A stretch of DNA of 64,000 nt from Novosphingobium panipatense (GCF_002149965.1 NZ_MSQB01000022.1:31751-95750), one strand, 5' to 3'. Counted from the first letter of the stretch, positions 19,915 through 30,359 are shown. Notes: a model not told the origin generated them from the sequence alone. Program-made: numbers and translations.

Positions 19915-19946
19915 GTCTTCGACTTCTTATGGCGTACATAAATTGC

Positions 19947-20023
19947 GCGACCCGAAGGCGGCTCGTAACAGAGCAGCCCCATTACTTGGCCCGAAGGTCT
20001 TTTTGGCCTTCGGGCCATTTTTT
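19947..20023 (+). ncRNA. Candidate small RNA, about 77 nt
   Basis: No believable protein is encoded here, yet a plausible promoter (CRP-type site centred at -41.5 and -10 TACATA) is followed within about 40-75 bases by a strong rho-independent terminator. The predicted transcript runs from about 19947 to the T-run at 20023 and has an internal weak hairpin near 19955-19980. Start point and existence are inferred from signals only. Confidence 0.45.
19988..20023 (+). terminator. Rho-independent terminator
   Basis: GGCCCGAAGG (19988-19997) pairs perfectly with CCTTCGGGCC (20007-20016) over a 9-base loop and is followed by ATTTTTT. It is a textbook plus-strand terminator with no plus-strand protein gene upstream closer than the TIR operon end at 19125. 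Confidence 0.85.
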
Positions 20024-20376
20024 CGGAGCTTCATGCCGGGGGTGTGGCGTTTCAGGCTCCCGTACGAAGTGCGACCCGAGGGCGGGTGTCGAAGTGCGCG
20101 AGGTTCTTTTTTCGTCGCCACTATTTGCTGCCGTAGAGGGCGGTTCGGGACAAGTGAAAATAAAGTCATTGCGGTGTTAAACATGCCGCCTTTCGAAAGA
20201 CATCGATTGCTGAAGGCAGCGGCCTTATTTCGGCAGGAATGTGGGATTTCCGCGCGAAGTTATTCATTCTGTTCGAAGAAAGCAGGCCGGATGGTCATTG
20301 CGCTTCGCAGTTTGCCAAGACGACCGGTTTGGTCCTTTTTCCCGATTTCGGACGGTGTCGACCGATCTCCGCAAAC
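20024..20376. other. Intergenic stretch without a supported gene
   Basis: About 350 bases between the small-RNA terminator and the M28 peptidase terminator. Open frames exist on both strands but have no ribosome site, no family resemblance and atypical composition. No repeat or clear promoter was seen. Confidence 0.5.
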
Positions 20377-20416
20377 GGGATGCCCCGGCACCTGAGCATC
20401 GGTGCCGGGGCATCCC
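20377..20416 (-). terminator. 16-bp stem hairpin after the M28 peptidase gene
   Basis: GGGATGCCCCGGCACC (20377-20392) and its exact complement (20401-20416) flank an 8-base loop, 8 bases after the peptidase stop codon on the minus strand. The following T-run is short (GTTTG), but stem strength and position support a terminator. Confidence 0.7.
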
Positions 20417-20424
20417 GCGATCGT

Positions 20425-22110
<1,686 letters not shown>

Positions 22111-22249
22111 CGGTACTCCTTGGCCCCTGAGGCCGGATGTTGCGAGGCGCGCTGAATCGGTCGATCCGCTGGCGCCGATGATCACGATCCCCGCTCGCTT
22201 GTCGATACGTGTACTGCATGATTTCGACAGGCGCGGATATGAAATCGTT

Positions 22250-23389
22250 TTAAACCGATCGGGCAACTACCCGTTGTTCCGCGAGACGAAAGTCCAATCG
22301 GGCCTCGGCGATCGCCTGCCCAAGTCGCCGCGCTTCGTCTACGGTGTTCCAGGCATGGAAGGAGGCGCGCAGGCATTGTCCGCGCACGTCGTATCGGAAA
22401 TCGCCGGGTGCAAGCGTCTGCCGCAGCGTTTCGACATCGTCGAACAGCAGGCAGAGCGTGCCGCCTCGGCCGTGCATGTCGATCGGGCGGTTCACCGCCT
22501 CCTCGAAGGCGGAGATGCAGGTGCGGTTATGACGCAGCACCGTGTCCTGTCCGATCGCGCGCAGGGTCTCGATCCCCGCAGCGGCGAGCGCGAAGGGGGC
22601 GATGGATGGACTTCCGCCCTGGAAACGGCTGGCGTCGGCGGCGTGGCGGAAGCTGCGGATATCGAACTCGAAAGGATCCTCGTGGCCGAACCAGCCGAGG
22701 TCGAGCGGTTCGATCGTTGCCGTCACTTCGCTGCGCAGCCAGAGCCATGCGGCGCCCGGCCCGCCGCAGAGCCATTTGACGCTGGATCCGATCACGGCGT
22801 CCACGCCCCAATCTCGGGGCGAGACCGGCAGGATTCCGGCCGATTGCGCGACATCGACGATGGAAAGCGCGCCGTGTCTCCGGGCGAGGGCGGCGATTTC
22901 CACGATGGGGGAGGTGATGCCGGTGTTGGAATGGACGTGCATGGCGACGACAGCCGCTACCCTGTCATCGATGTGGCGTTCCCAGGTGGCGGCATCGCCG
23001 GGGGACTGCGCGGCGGGTATCAGCACGGTCTCGAAGCCCAGCCGCTCCAGACCCTGCGCGACATAGCCGACGGTGGGAAAGGCCTGCTCCGACATCACTA
23101 TCCGGTTGCGTCCTTTTGCAGGGCGCAGGCCGGAAAGCAGCGAGAACAGGGCGGCGGAGACGCTCTGCTGCGGTGCGATTTCCGATATCTCCGCGCCGAT
23201 CAGTCCGCCGATGGCGCTGCGGAAACGCTCGATCGTGTCGAGCCACGGTCCCCAGGCGGCCCCGCCCGTGTCCTGCCATGGCGCCAGATAGCCCTCGTCC
23301 AGCGCGGCGCGGGCCGAGCGGGGAAGGCATCCCACCGAATGGCTAAGGAGATAGGGGCCGCCTTCGGGAACGTGGAACAAGTCGATCAT
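22250..23389 (-). CDS. kynU: Kynureninase
   Basis: A 379-residue PLP enzyme of the aminotransferase class V fold that matches kynureninases in order and length. Visible features are FHVPEGGPYLLSHSVGCLP, HVHSNTGI, SIVDVAQSAGILPV with the PLP Asp, and SSVKWLCGGPGAAWLW with the Schiff-base Lys. It converts kynurenine to anthranilate and alanine. The start is 3 bases after the tryptophan 2,3-dioxygenase stop codon, so the two are translated together as a tryptophan-to-anthranilate operon. No kynurenine formamidase gene is present in the window. Confidence 0.9.
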   Translation of the reverse strand: MIDLFHVPEGGPYLLSHSVGCLPRSARAALDEGYLAPWQDTGGAAWGPWLDTIERFRSAIGGLIGAEISEIAPQQSVSAALFSLLSGLRPAKGRNRIVMSEQAFPTVGYVAQGLERLGFETVLIPAAQSPGDAATWERHIDDRVAAVVAMHVHSNTGITSPIVEIAALARRHGALSIVDVAQSAGILPVSPRDWGVDAVIGSSVKWLCGGPGAAWLWLRSEVTATIEPLDLGWFGHEDPFEFDIRSFRHAADASRFQGGSPSIAPFALAAAGIETLRAIGQDTVLRHNRTCISAFEEAVNRPIDMHGRGGTLCLLFDDVETLRQTLAPGDFRYDVRGQCLRASFHAWNTVDEARRLGQAIAEARLDFRLAEQRVVARSV

Positions 23390-23392
23390 CGG

Positions 23393-24140
23393 TCAGTGGC
23401 TCGCCTTTTCCGCAATGCTGTCGCGGACTCGGCCATAGTCATGGCCCCATTCGTCGGTCATTTCCACGCGCACATCCCAAAGCGCCGGGAAAAAGCGATG
23501 CTTGGCGCCGGCTTGCAGCAGATCGACCGAACGTCCCTTGAGCGAGGCTGAACCCATGCCGATCGAGCGATGGATCAGGAACAGGTGATGCCAGCGGAAC
23601 TTGCCGAAGAGTTCGTCCAGCTCGATCAGGGCTTCGGCCAAGGCATAGGCTTCGTCGTGGGCATAGTCATGGTCGTAGATATCCCGCACCGTGCGTCCAG
23701 CACCGGTGACGTAGGCCGCGTCGAAGGTCTGCCAAAGATCGGGAATGATGCGGAGAAGTACACGAAATCCGGGCGATTCCTGGCCGCTGCCGTTGCCGAG
23801 TTGCAGCCGGATCTGCTGGTATTCCTTGGGTGACATCGTTTCCAGCAGATCGAGCTGGTCGATCATCATGCGCAGGATCCGGTGGCAGCGCGTCAGCAGG
23901 GTGATGACCCGGAAGGCCTGCTTGTCGCGAAGGTGTTCGTCCACCGCCACGATCGAATAGGCCATCAGCTTCATCCAGAGTTCCTCGACCTGATGGACAA
24001 TCTGGAACTGGAGTTCGTCGGCATTGGCCAGATCGTCGAACGGTTTCTGGCAGGTCAGCAGGCGTTCGGTCTGGAGGTAGATTTCGTAGTCGAGCGCGGG
24101 CTGGCGCTTCGAGCAGTTCGTAGACCTTGCGGCGTTCCAT
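23393..24140 (-). pseudogene. kynA: Tryptophan 2,3-dioxygenase with an N-terminal frameshift
   Basis: The enzyme reads as a normal heme tryptophan dioxygenase of about 248 residues: LDYEIYLQTERLLTCQKPF, DELQFQIVHQVEELWMKLM and FRWHHLFLIHRSIGMG. Its natural start MERRKVYELLEA at 24140-24105 is in a different frame from the rest. Removing one base of the GG at 24103-24104 joins them perfectly as MERRKVYELLEAQPALDY. Reading as given, the protein would run into out-of-frame sequence after 12 residues; starting in the downstream frame needs a poor GTG at 24178. Either the gene is recently broken or the base is an error. It opens the tryptophan ring to N-formylkynurenine, upstream of kynU. Confidence 0.8.
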
Positions 24141-24189
24141 GTTGTCTCCCCGGGGAACTTGTGGGAGGACAATAGCACTCGGCGTTCGG

Positions 24190-24207
24190 GACATTGGTCC
24201 CAATGTC
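24190..24207. promoter_or_regulatory. Palindrome in the kynA/Lrp-regulator divergent promoter
   Basis: GACATTGG-TC-CCAATGTC is an 18-bp perfect palindrome midway between the divergent starts at 24140 and 24275. It has the size and place expected of an Lrp/AsnC-type operator controlling both sides. Confidence 0.6.
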
Positions 24208-24274
24208 AGGGGCGGTGGCGCCATGCGTAGAACGTTTGGTACTAAAGAGGCTAAATCAGGGAACAAGCGTTTCG

Positions 24275-24760
24275 ATGAAGAAGGGCATGGCACTCGACGC
24301 GGCCGACAGGCGCATTCTCGCGGCGCTGGAGCGCGATGCGCGGCTCAGCTTCGCGGGGCTGGGCGACATGGCGGGTCTGTCCAAGACGCCGAGCTGGAAA
24401 CGGGTTCAGGCCATGGAGAAGGCGGGGGTCATCACTGGCTACCGCGCGGTGATCGAGCCTGCGGCGATCGGCCTGGGGACGAGCGCGTTTGTTCATGTCT
24501 CGATCGAGTTCGATCGTCACGAAGCCTTCGAACAAGCGGTGGCCGAGGAAGCCGCCGTGCTGACCTGTCACGCTGTGGTCGGCGATTTCGATTACATGCT
24601 GCACGTCATGACCAGTGAGATGACCGATCTCGACGACTTCCTGCGCAACCGTCTGCGCCGCCTGCCCGGGGTGCGCCATTTCAACACGACCCTGGCGATG
24701 CGCGATGTGAAGCCGCGCGCCTACCTCACCGACGCGGCCAGGGAACGGGACGGCCGATGA
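24275..24760 (+). CDS. Lrp/AsnC family regulator, probable kynurenine operon regulator
   Basis: A 161-residue Lrp/AsnC-type regulator. Residues about 5-65 are the winged HTH (LDAADRRILAALERDARLSFAGLGDMAGLSKTPSWKRVQAMEKAGVI in consecutive parts), and the rest is the RAM ligand domain with HAVVGDFDYMLHV. It starts at ATG 24275 with AGGGAA upstream; ATG 24287 is possible. It is transcribed away from kynA with a palindrome between them, the arrangement of KynR, so kynurenine or tryptophan is the likely effector by inference. Confidence 0.88.
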   Translation: MKKGMALDAADRRILAALERDARLSFAGLGDMAGLSKTPSWKRVQAMEKAGVITGYRAVIEPAAIGLGTSAFVHVSIEFDRHEAFEQAVAEEAAVLTCHAVVGDFDYMLHVMTSEMTDLDDFLRNRLRRLPGVRHFNTTLAMRDVKPRAYLTDAARERDGR

Positions 24761-24778
24761 GGTGCGGGCGCGGTTCGG

Positions 24779-25228
24779 TCAGTCGATTTCCTCGACCTGG
24801 TCGAGGTAGTCGCCGTAGCCTTCTTCCTCCATGTCCTCGCGCGGGACGAAGCGTAGCGAGGCGGAGTTGATGCAGTAGCGCAGGCCGCCGCGATCGAGCG
24901 GTCCGTCCTCGAAGACGTGGCCGAGATGGCTGTCGCCGTGGGCGGAACGCACTTCGGTGCGGATCATGCCGTGGGTACGGTCGACCAGGTTGTTCACATT
25001 CGCCGCTTCGATCGGCTTGGTGAAGCTGGGCCAGCCGCAGCCGGATTCGTACTTGTCGGAAGAAGCGAAGAGCGGCTCGCCCGAAACGATGTCGACATAG
25101 ATGCCCGGCTTCTTGTTGTAGAGGTACTCCCCGCTGCCCGGACGCTCGGTGCCGCTGCGCTGGGTGACGTGGAACTGCTCGGGCGTCAGGCGGGCGATGG
25201 CCTCTTCGGTCTTTTCGTAACTGGGCAT
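24779..25228 (-). CDS. msrB: Peptide-methionine (R)-S-oxide reductase
   Basis: A 149-residue MsrB that repairs the R-epimer of methionine sulfoxide. The motifs are SGCGWPSFTKP, DSHLGHVFEDGP and the catalytic Cys in RYCINSASLRF. The two CxxC pairs that bind structural zinc in many MsrB proteins are absent (IVSGEPLF instead of a cysteine pair), so it is the zinc-free form. The start at 25228 follows AAGGAGAA. It converges with the Lrp regulator gene, 18 bases between stops. Confidence 0.94.
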   Translation of the reverse strand: MPSYEKTEEAIARLTPEQFHVTQRSGTERPGSGEYLYNKKPGIYVDIVSGEPLFASSDKYESGCGWPSFTKPIEAANVNNLVDRTHGMIRTEVRSAHGDSHLGHVFEDGPLDRGGLRYCINSASLRFVPREDMEEEGYGDYLDQVEEID

Positions 25229-25373
25229 GCGTGGTTCTCCTTGGGCGCGAAGATGGGGATGGCGTGATCTGGTTGAAAGGGGGCGCGCGTTCGAAACCCG
25301 AGGGCTTGCGGCGGTCCCGCGGATAGGCCAGCAATGGCTGCGCAGCAAACCTTCGAAGGATAGCAGAGCGGCA

Positions 25374-26678
25374 ATGCGCGAGATCAATTTCGATGGGCTG
25401 GTCGGTCCCAGCCACAACTATGCGGGTCTTTCGCTGGGCAATATCGCCTCGGCATCGAATGCCGGTGCCGAATCCGCGCCGCGAACGGCGGCCTTGCAGG
25501 GTATCGGCAAGATGCGGCGAATGCTGGCTCTCGGCCTGCCGCAAGGCCTGTTCCTCCCGCATGACCGGCCCAATGCGGACTGGCTGCGCAAGCTGGGTTT
25601 CGCCGGAAACGACCAGGCCGTGCTGCGCAGCGCCTGGGAGCAGGAACCGGCGCTGCTGCGCAATGCCTTTTCCGCTTCCTCGATGTGGACGGCCAATGCC
25701 GCGACCGTATCCCCGGCACCCGACACGGCGGACGGACGCTGCCATTTCACCGTCGCCAATCTTTCCACGATGCTCCATCGCAGTATCGAGCACGACCAGA
25801 CTTTCCGCCAGCTTCGCCTCGCCTTCGCGGATGAGCGCCATTTCGCCGTCCATCCGGCGCTGCCGTCCGGCCTTGGCGATGAGGGCGCGGCCAACTTCAT
25901 GCGTCTCGGCCAAAGCCATGCGCAGCGCAGTCTCGAGCTATTCGTCTATGGCGAGCGTACGGCGCAGGGCGGCGGCGCCAGCACGTTTCCGGCCCGGCAG
26001 CACCGCGCGGCAAGCGCGGCAGTGGCGCGTCTGCACGGGCTGGGGAGCGGGGATCATGCGCTTGTCCGGCAGAGCGAGATCGCGATCGCGGCAGGCGCAT
26101 TCCACAACGACGTCGTTGCGGTTGCCAACGAAAACGTGCTGTTCACGCACGAACAGGCCTTCGCGGACCGCGAGGCGGTGTTCGGCCTGGTGCGGGAGCG
26201 CGTTCCCGGTGCCGCCATTGTCGAGGCGCCTGCCGATCGCATCGATCTCGATTTGGCCATCCGCACTTACTTGTTCAACTCGCAGCTGGTGACGCTGCCG
26301 GGCGGGGACATGGCGCTGATCCTGCCGCAGGAGGCGCGAGAGGCGCCTGCGGTCTGGGGCTGGCTTCAGGACGTTCTCGCGGCGGACAATCCGATCCGCC
26401 ATCTCGAAGTGGTGGATGTTCGCGAATCCATGCGCAACGGCGGCGGTCCTGCCTGCCTGCGCCTGCGCGTCGCCGTATCGGACGAGGCCCATGGCGCGAT
26501 CGATCCGCGCTTCCTGCTCGACGAGCGGATCTGCGACCGGATCGAGGCGGTGGTGGACCGGGAATGGCCAGAGCGCATCGCGCCCGGCGATCTGGGCGAG
26601 CCCGAGCTTTGGCAGCGGTGCCGGATCGCGCGTGGCGCCCTGCTGGATGCATTGGGTTTCGCGGCGGGCGAATTGTAA
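25374..26678 (+). CDS. astB: N-succinylarginine dihydrolase
   Basis: A 434-residue AstB of the amidinotransferase fold. MREINFDGLVGPSHNYAGLS at the N-terminus is the hallmark, followed by SSMWTANAATVSPAPD, TMLHRSIE and AFHNDVVAVANENVLF with a catalytic His, and a later Cys in GGPACLRLRVAV. It hydrolyses N2-succinylarginine to succinylornithine, CO2 and ammonia in the arginine succinyltransferase pathway. The other ast genes are not adjacent, which is unusual for this pathway. The chosen start gives the exact family N-terminus; a longer frame to 25227 has no homology. Confidence 0.93.
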   Translation: MREINFDGLVGPSHNYAGLSLGNIASASNAGAESAPRTAALQGIGKMRRMLALGLPQGLFLPHDRPNADWLRKLGFAGNDQAVLRSAWEQEPALLRNAFSASSMWTANAATVSPAPDTADGRCHFTVANLSTMLHRSIEHDQTFRQLRLAFADERHFAVHPALPSGLGDEGAANFMRLGQSHAQRSLELFVYGERTAQGGGASTFPARQHRAASAAVARLHGLGSGDHALVRQSEIAIAAGAFHNDVVAVANENVLFTHEQAFADREAVFGLVRERVPGAAIVEAPADRIDLDLAIRTYLFNSQLVTLPGGDMALILPQEAREAPAVWGWLQDVLAADNPIRHLEVVDVRESMRNGGGPACLRLRVAVSDEAHGAIDPRFLLDERICDRIEAVVDREWPERIAPGDLGEPELWQRCRIARGALLDALGFAAGEL

Positions 26679-26693
26679 GCGCGGAGCGACCTT

Positions 26694-27515
26694 TCAGTCC
26701 TCGCGCGCTTTCTTGATCACGAGCGTATCCGCAGCGATCCATGCCAGCAGCGCCGAGGTATTGCTTCCCAGCGCGGCCTGGGCAAGGCCGCTGCGGTCGC
26801 GGCTGCCCAGCACGACGAGATCGGGCGCGAACGCGGCGATGCTGCGGGCCAGGACCTCGTCCGGTGCGCCGAGTTCGAGGCGTGGGACAATTCGTGCCGC
26901 AAGCTCGGCGGGCAGTTCGCCGTCGTCGAGGAAGCTGGCCAGTTTCGTTTCGGCCTCGCGGCGCAGTTCTTCGCGCATGCCGTCGGAATCGATCCATCCG
27001 CGAAACGGCACATGATAGGCGTGAACCACGTCGATCGGGATTTCTGGGAACAGTTCTGCGGCCAGGCGCAGGGTGCGCAGCGCGTCGGCCGATAGATCCA
27101 CGGAAACCAGCATGCGCCTGTAAGGTTGGTGCGGTCGCTGTTTGACGATCAATACCGGCGCGGCGGCATTGCGGATGATGTGGTCCACCGCCGTGCCGAG
27201 GAAATAGTCGCCCACATGGTTGAAGCGGGCGATGCCGGTAACGATCAGTGCGGGCGCGATGTCCCGCGCGACGTCCGCGATCGTATCCGGGGCGGGGCCG
27301 AGCGGGAGCAGGACGGTGACTTTGTCCTGGGTGCCGGAAAGGGTGGCCCGCACATCGCTGTCGGTAACGGTTTCGCCGGGGCGCATGGCATGGACCACGC
27401 ATGTTTCGACCTGCCATTGCCGGCCCAGCATCAGCGCGCGGTCCACGGCGCGGTCGCTTCTTGCGCTGAGATCCGTGGCCACCAGTACCGGTCCGCGTTG
27501 TCCTGCCATGCCCAC
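26694..27515 (-). CDS. Universal stress protein, tandem UspA domains
   Basis: A 273-residue protein with two UspA domains. The first begins GPVLVATDLSARSDRAVDRAL, the second RRMLVSVDLSADALRTLRLA and contains the ATP-type motif GAPDEVLA...LVVLGSRDRSGLAQAALGS. The second domain therefore probably binds ATP; the first ends with a similar but weaker VGDYFLGTAVDHII. An in-frame ATG two codons in is an alternative start. It sits 13 bases after nhaA on the same strand and probably belongs to its operon. Confidence 0.9.
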   Translation of the reverse strand: MGMAGQRGPVLVATDLSARSDRAVDRALMLGRQWQVETCVVHAMRPGETVTDSDVRATLSGTQDKVTVLLPLGPAPDTIADVARDIAPALIVTGIARFNHVGDYFLGTAVDHIIRNAAAPVLIVKQRPHQPYRRMLVSVDLSADALRTLRLAAELFPEIPIDVVHAYHVPFRGWIDSDGMREELRREAETKLASFLDDGELPAELAARIVPRLELGAPDEVLARSIAAFAPDLVVLGSRDRSGLAQAALGSNTSALLAWIAADTLVIKKARED

Positions 27516-27528
27516 GCTCCTTTCGGGT

Positions 27529-28734
27529 TCAGTCCTTGATAGTGGCGGCCTTGATAATGGGAGGCCTTGCGGGTCGGCGCTGCGCGCTCAGTCGCAACAC
27601 GGCGAAGCCCGTGAGCGCGGAGACGATCGAGCCGCCCAGCACGCCGATCTTCACTTCGTCGATCAGGAGCGGGTCGCTGAAGGCAAGGCCGCCCACGAAC
27701 AGGCTCATGGTAAAGCCGATGCCGCAGAGCAGGCACATGCCGTAAGTCTGAAGCCATGTCGCGCCGCTTGGCCGCTTGGCGATCCCCAGGCGCGCGCAGA
27801 GCCAGAGCGCCAGGAAGACGCCGACTTGCTTGCCCAGGAACAGGCCCCCGGCAACGCCCATGGGGAGCGGGGCCAGCAAATGCTCGATACCGATGCCCGC
27901 CAGCGAGACGCCGGCATTGGCGAAGCCGAACAGGGGAACGATGCCATAGGCGACCCAGCCGTGGAGGCCGTGCTCCAGCCGGTGCAGCGGCGATTCCTCG
28001 CTGTCGGGCGCGCCGGGCGTGACGCGGATGGGGATCAGGCTCGCCGCAAGAACGCCCGCGATCGTCGCATGGACGCCGGACAGCAGTACGGCCAGCCACA
28101 GCATTGCCGCCAGCACGAGGTAGGGCCACAGGCGTTTCACGCCGACACGGTTGAGCACGAACATCACGCCCATGATCACGCCCGCCGCAAGCAGGGCCGC
28201 GCCGTGGATCTGGCTGGTATAGGCCAGGGCGATCACCGCAACCGCGCCCATGTCGTCGACGATGGCGACGGTCGTGAGGAACAGCTTGAGCGAGGCGGGC
28301 ACGCGCTTGCCTAGAATGGCCATGACGCCGATGGCAAAGGCGATGTCGGTAGCGGCGGGGATGGCCCAGCCGCGCGCCAGTCCCGGCGTGGAACCCGCGA
28401 TCGCGAGGTAGATCAGCGCGGGGAAGACCATGCCCGCGGCAGCGGCGATCGCGGGAAGGGCGCGGTCGGACCAGTTGGACAAGTGCCCGTCCACGAACTC
28501 GCGCTTGATCTCCAGACCGACCAGCAGGAAGAACAGCGCCATCAGCCCGTCGTTGATCCAGTGCGCCAGCGACATCGGACCGATCATGACGTGAAGGGCG
28601 TGGAAATAGCCCTCGGCAAGCGGGCTGTTCGCAACGATCAGCGCCAGCGCCGCCGCGATCATCAGCAGGATGCCGCCGGACGCCTCGCTGTGCAGGAAGG
28701 CACGCAGTGCGGAGCGGGGGCGTTTCAGGATCAT
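27529..28734 (-). CDS. nhaA: Na+/H+ antiporter NhaA
   Basis: A 401-residue antiporter that exchanges sodium for protons across the inner membrane for pH and salt control. About twelve hydrophobic helices are present, with ALFFLLVGLEIKREF, PAATDIAFAIGV carrying the helix IV Asp and LTTVAIVDDMGAVAVIA carrying the two helix V aspartates needed for transport. The start at 28734 gives the normal N-terminus MILKRPRSALRAFL; the frame runs further upstream without support. A universal stress protein gene follows closely. Confidence 0.95.
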   Translation of the reverse strand: MILKRPRSALRAFLHSEASGGILLMIAAALALIVANSPLAEGYFHALHVMIGPMSLAHWINDGLMALFFLLVGLEIKREFVDGHLSNWSDRALPAIAAAAGMVFPALIYLAIAGSTPGLARGWAIPAATDIAFAIGVMAILGKRVPASLKLFLTTVAIVDDMGAVAVIALAYTSQIHGAALLAAGVIMGVMFVLNRVGVKRLWPYLVLAAMLWLAVLLSGVHATIAGVLAASLIPIRVTPGAPDSEESPLHRLEHGLHGWVAYGIVPLFGFANAGVSLAGIGIEHLLAPLPMGVAGGLFLGKQVGVFLALWLCARLGIAKRPSGATWLQTYGMCLLCGIGFTMSLFVGGLAFSDPLLIDEVKIGVLGGSIVSALTGFAVLRLSAQRRPARPPIIKAATIKD

Positions 28735-28878
28735 CGCTGCGAGAGAGGCTTTCTTATGCGGAAGGAGAAAGGGCGGGACGCGCCTTTCCGGCCCGTATCT
28801 CACCGTGGGATCGCGGACAGCCTAACCGGACAAGCCGGATAATTCCACTTCATCAGGACCCAAGTCTCGAAAAAACGC

Positions 28879-30075
28879 TCAGTTGGCCGGAACGGGCTCC
28901 GGCTGAATCTGAACAGGCTCCGGCGTCGGCGCAGGTTCAGGCTGAACCGGAGCGGGCTGGCTTTCGACAGGCGCATCGCTTCCGGTCGGAGCCGCACCGT
29001 CTTCAGGCGACTTGGTCTGGTCGTTCTTGTCGAAAGTCTTCATGCTGGGGCCGTAGACCGGCACGACGTCCGGTGTGATACGGCCGTGCAGCGCGTCGAT
29101 TTCCGCCTGCCTCTGCTTCAGGTAGAGTTCGCGATACGCCGCATAAGGCCGGTCTTCCTCGCGGATCTTGTTGATCCGCTCGTCGAAGGCCGCACGCTCG
29201 CCGAGCTGGTCGACGATGGTCATCGGCAGGACGACTTCGGGATTGGTGAAGGGCTTGCCGACGGCGGCCGGCAGCAGAAGCCTGTCCACCGTATCGCCGA
29301 TGATGTCGCGTAGGGTCGTCGGTCCCACGATCGGCAGGTACATGAAGGGACCGGGGCCGACGCCGTAATAGCCCAGCGTATTGGCAAGGCCGTTGGGGCG
29401 ATAGGGAAGGTTGAACGGCTTCTTCTTGGCAACGTCCACCAGCCCGGCCACGCCCAGCGTCGTGTTGATCGCGAAGCGGCCTGCGGTTTCGGCGGCCTTG
29501 CCCGGCTTGAGCTGAAGCAGATAGGCCACGAAGACCACCGGTTCGCTCAGGTTCGTGAAGAAATTGCGAAGCCCCTGGCGCACCGGACGCGGCAGGCCCT
29601 TGTTATAGGCCTTCGCCACAGGTTCCAGCACGGCCTTGTCGACCGCCTGCACCGCCTTGAACGATTCCACGTTGATCCGCTCCAGCGGATCGCCGGGCGG
29701 CGGCGGCTGCGGGGCGGTGACGACGATTTCCGATTCGGGCTGGCCCGGGGCGGGAGCCGAAGGCGGAGCGACAGCGGTGCCGTCCGGCAATTGTGTCGCC
29801 GGGGGCTGTGCCGGTACGGAATCGGCAGGATTGGCCGTTTGGGGCAGTTGCACGCTGCCTGAGGGAGAATCCTGGCCTGCGGGCGCTTCCGGGCCTGCAG
29901 GAAGGCCGGACTGCGCCGAAACTTGCGCAGCCATGGGAATGATTACGGGTATGAACGTGCCGGGCTGGAGATCGGCATCAGTCGCGACGATCTGGCCTTC
30001 CACCACGTAACCCGCGCCTTCGGGCAGCGCGGGACCCGTCATCAACAACGCCACGGCAGCGGCCGGCAAACTCAT
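28879..30075 (-). CDS. mlaA: MlaA (VacJ) family protein without a lipobox
   Basis: A 398-residue member of the outer-membrane lipid-asymmetry family. The MlaA domain spans about residues 128-340: DPLERINVESFKAVQAVDKAVLEP, NFFTNLSEPVVFVAYLLQ, RFAINTTLGVAGLVDVA, GPGPFMYLPIVGPTTLRD. Unlike E. coli MlaA it has no cysteine at all, so it cannot be a lipoprotein. About 105 Pro/Ala/Gln-rich residues precede the domain, and the C-terminus carries a PEPAPTPEPVQIQPEPVP tail. The start is fixed by AAGGATC and upstream stops. It probably moves misplaced phospholipids from the outer leaflet, held in place by other means. Confidence 0.88.
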   Translation of the reverse strand: MSLPAAAVALLMTGPALPEGAGYVVEGQIVATDADLQPGTFIPVIIPMAAQVSAQSGLPAGPEAPAGQDSPSGSVQLPQTANPADSVPAQPPATQLPDGTAVAPPSAPAPGQPESEIVVTAPQPPPPGDPLERINVESFKAVQAVDKAVLEPVAKAYNKGLPRPVRQGLRNFFTNLSEPVVFVAYLLQLKPGKAAETAGRFAINTTLGVAGLVDVAKKKPFNLPYRPNGLANTLGYYGVGPGPFMYLPIVGPTTLRDIIGDTVDRLLLPAAVGKPFTNPEVVLPMTIVDQLGERAAFDERINKIREEDRPYAAYRELYLKQRQAEIDALHGRITPDVVPVYGPSMKTFDKNDQTKSPEDGAAPTGSDAPVESQPAPVQPEPAPTPEPVQIQPEPVPAN

Positions 30076-30279
30076 TCGGTGATCCTTAGCATATTGCCGC
30101 AGCAGGCGCGAAGATGATTACGCATGGACGCAATTTCCGCAATTCTCTTAGGGCGCTAGGCGCGATTTCCCCATTCGTCAATCGCACCGGCGCGGCTTTG
30201 GCTGCCGCGATGGATGGCCTTTACAGCCAAGGTCGGGACAAGCCGTTGCAAGATCGGGCCGAAGCGTCTATGCACCTTT

Positions 30280-30359
30280 CCAGCATCAAGAGTTGGGGCG
30301 ACGCCCAACGCCAACCTGCCGATCCGGGCAAGGTGGCACTCCCATCAGGGAGGATGTGG
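30280..30359 (+). promoter_or_regulatory. S-box-like (SAM-I/IV type) riboswitch upstream of metA
   Basis: The metA leader carries the S-box core in order: ATCAAGAG at 30285-30292, a short hairpin TTGGG/CCCAA (30293-30308), GCCAACC at 30310-30316, AAGGTGGCACTCC at 30330-30342, a hairpin CTCCC/GGGAG (30339-30352) and GATGTGG closing against CCAGCATC at 30280-30287. The P2 arm is short and lacks an obvious kink-turn, which is closer to SAM-IV or SAM-I/IV variants than to classical SAM-I. Repression by S-adenosylmethionine of methionine synthesis is the expected role. Confidence 0.65.

Noticed and set aside
19844..20395. 183-codon plus-strand frame
   Set aside because: It crosses a CRP-type site and a strong terminator and has no ribosome site or family resemblance.
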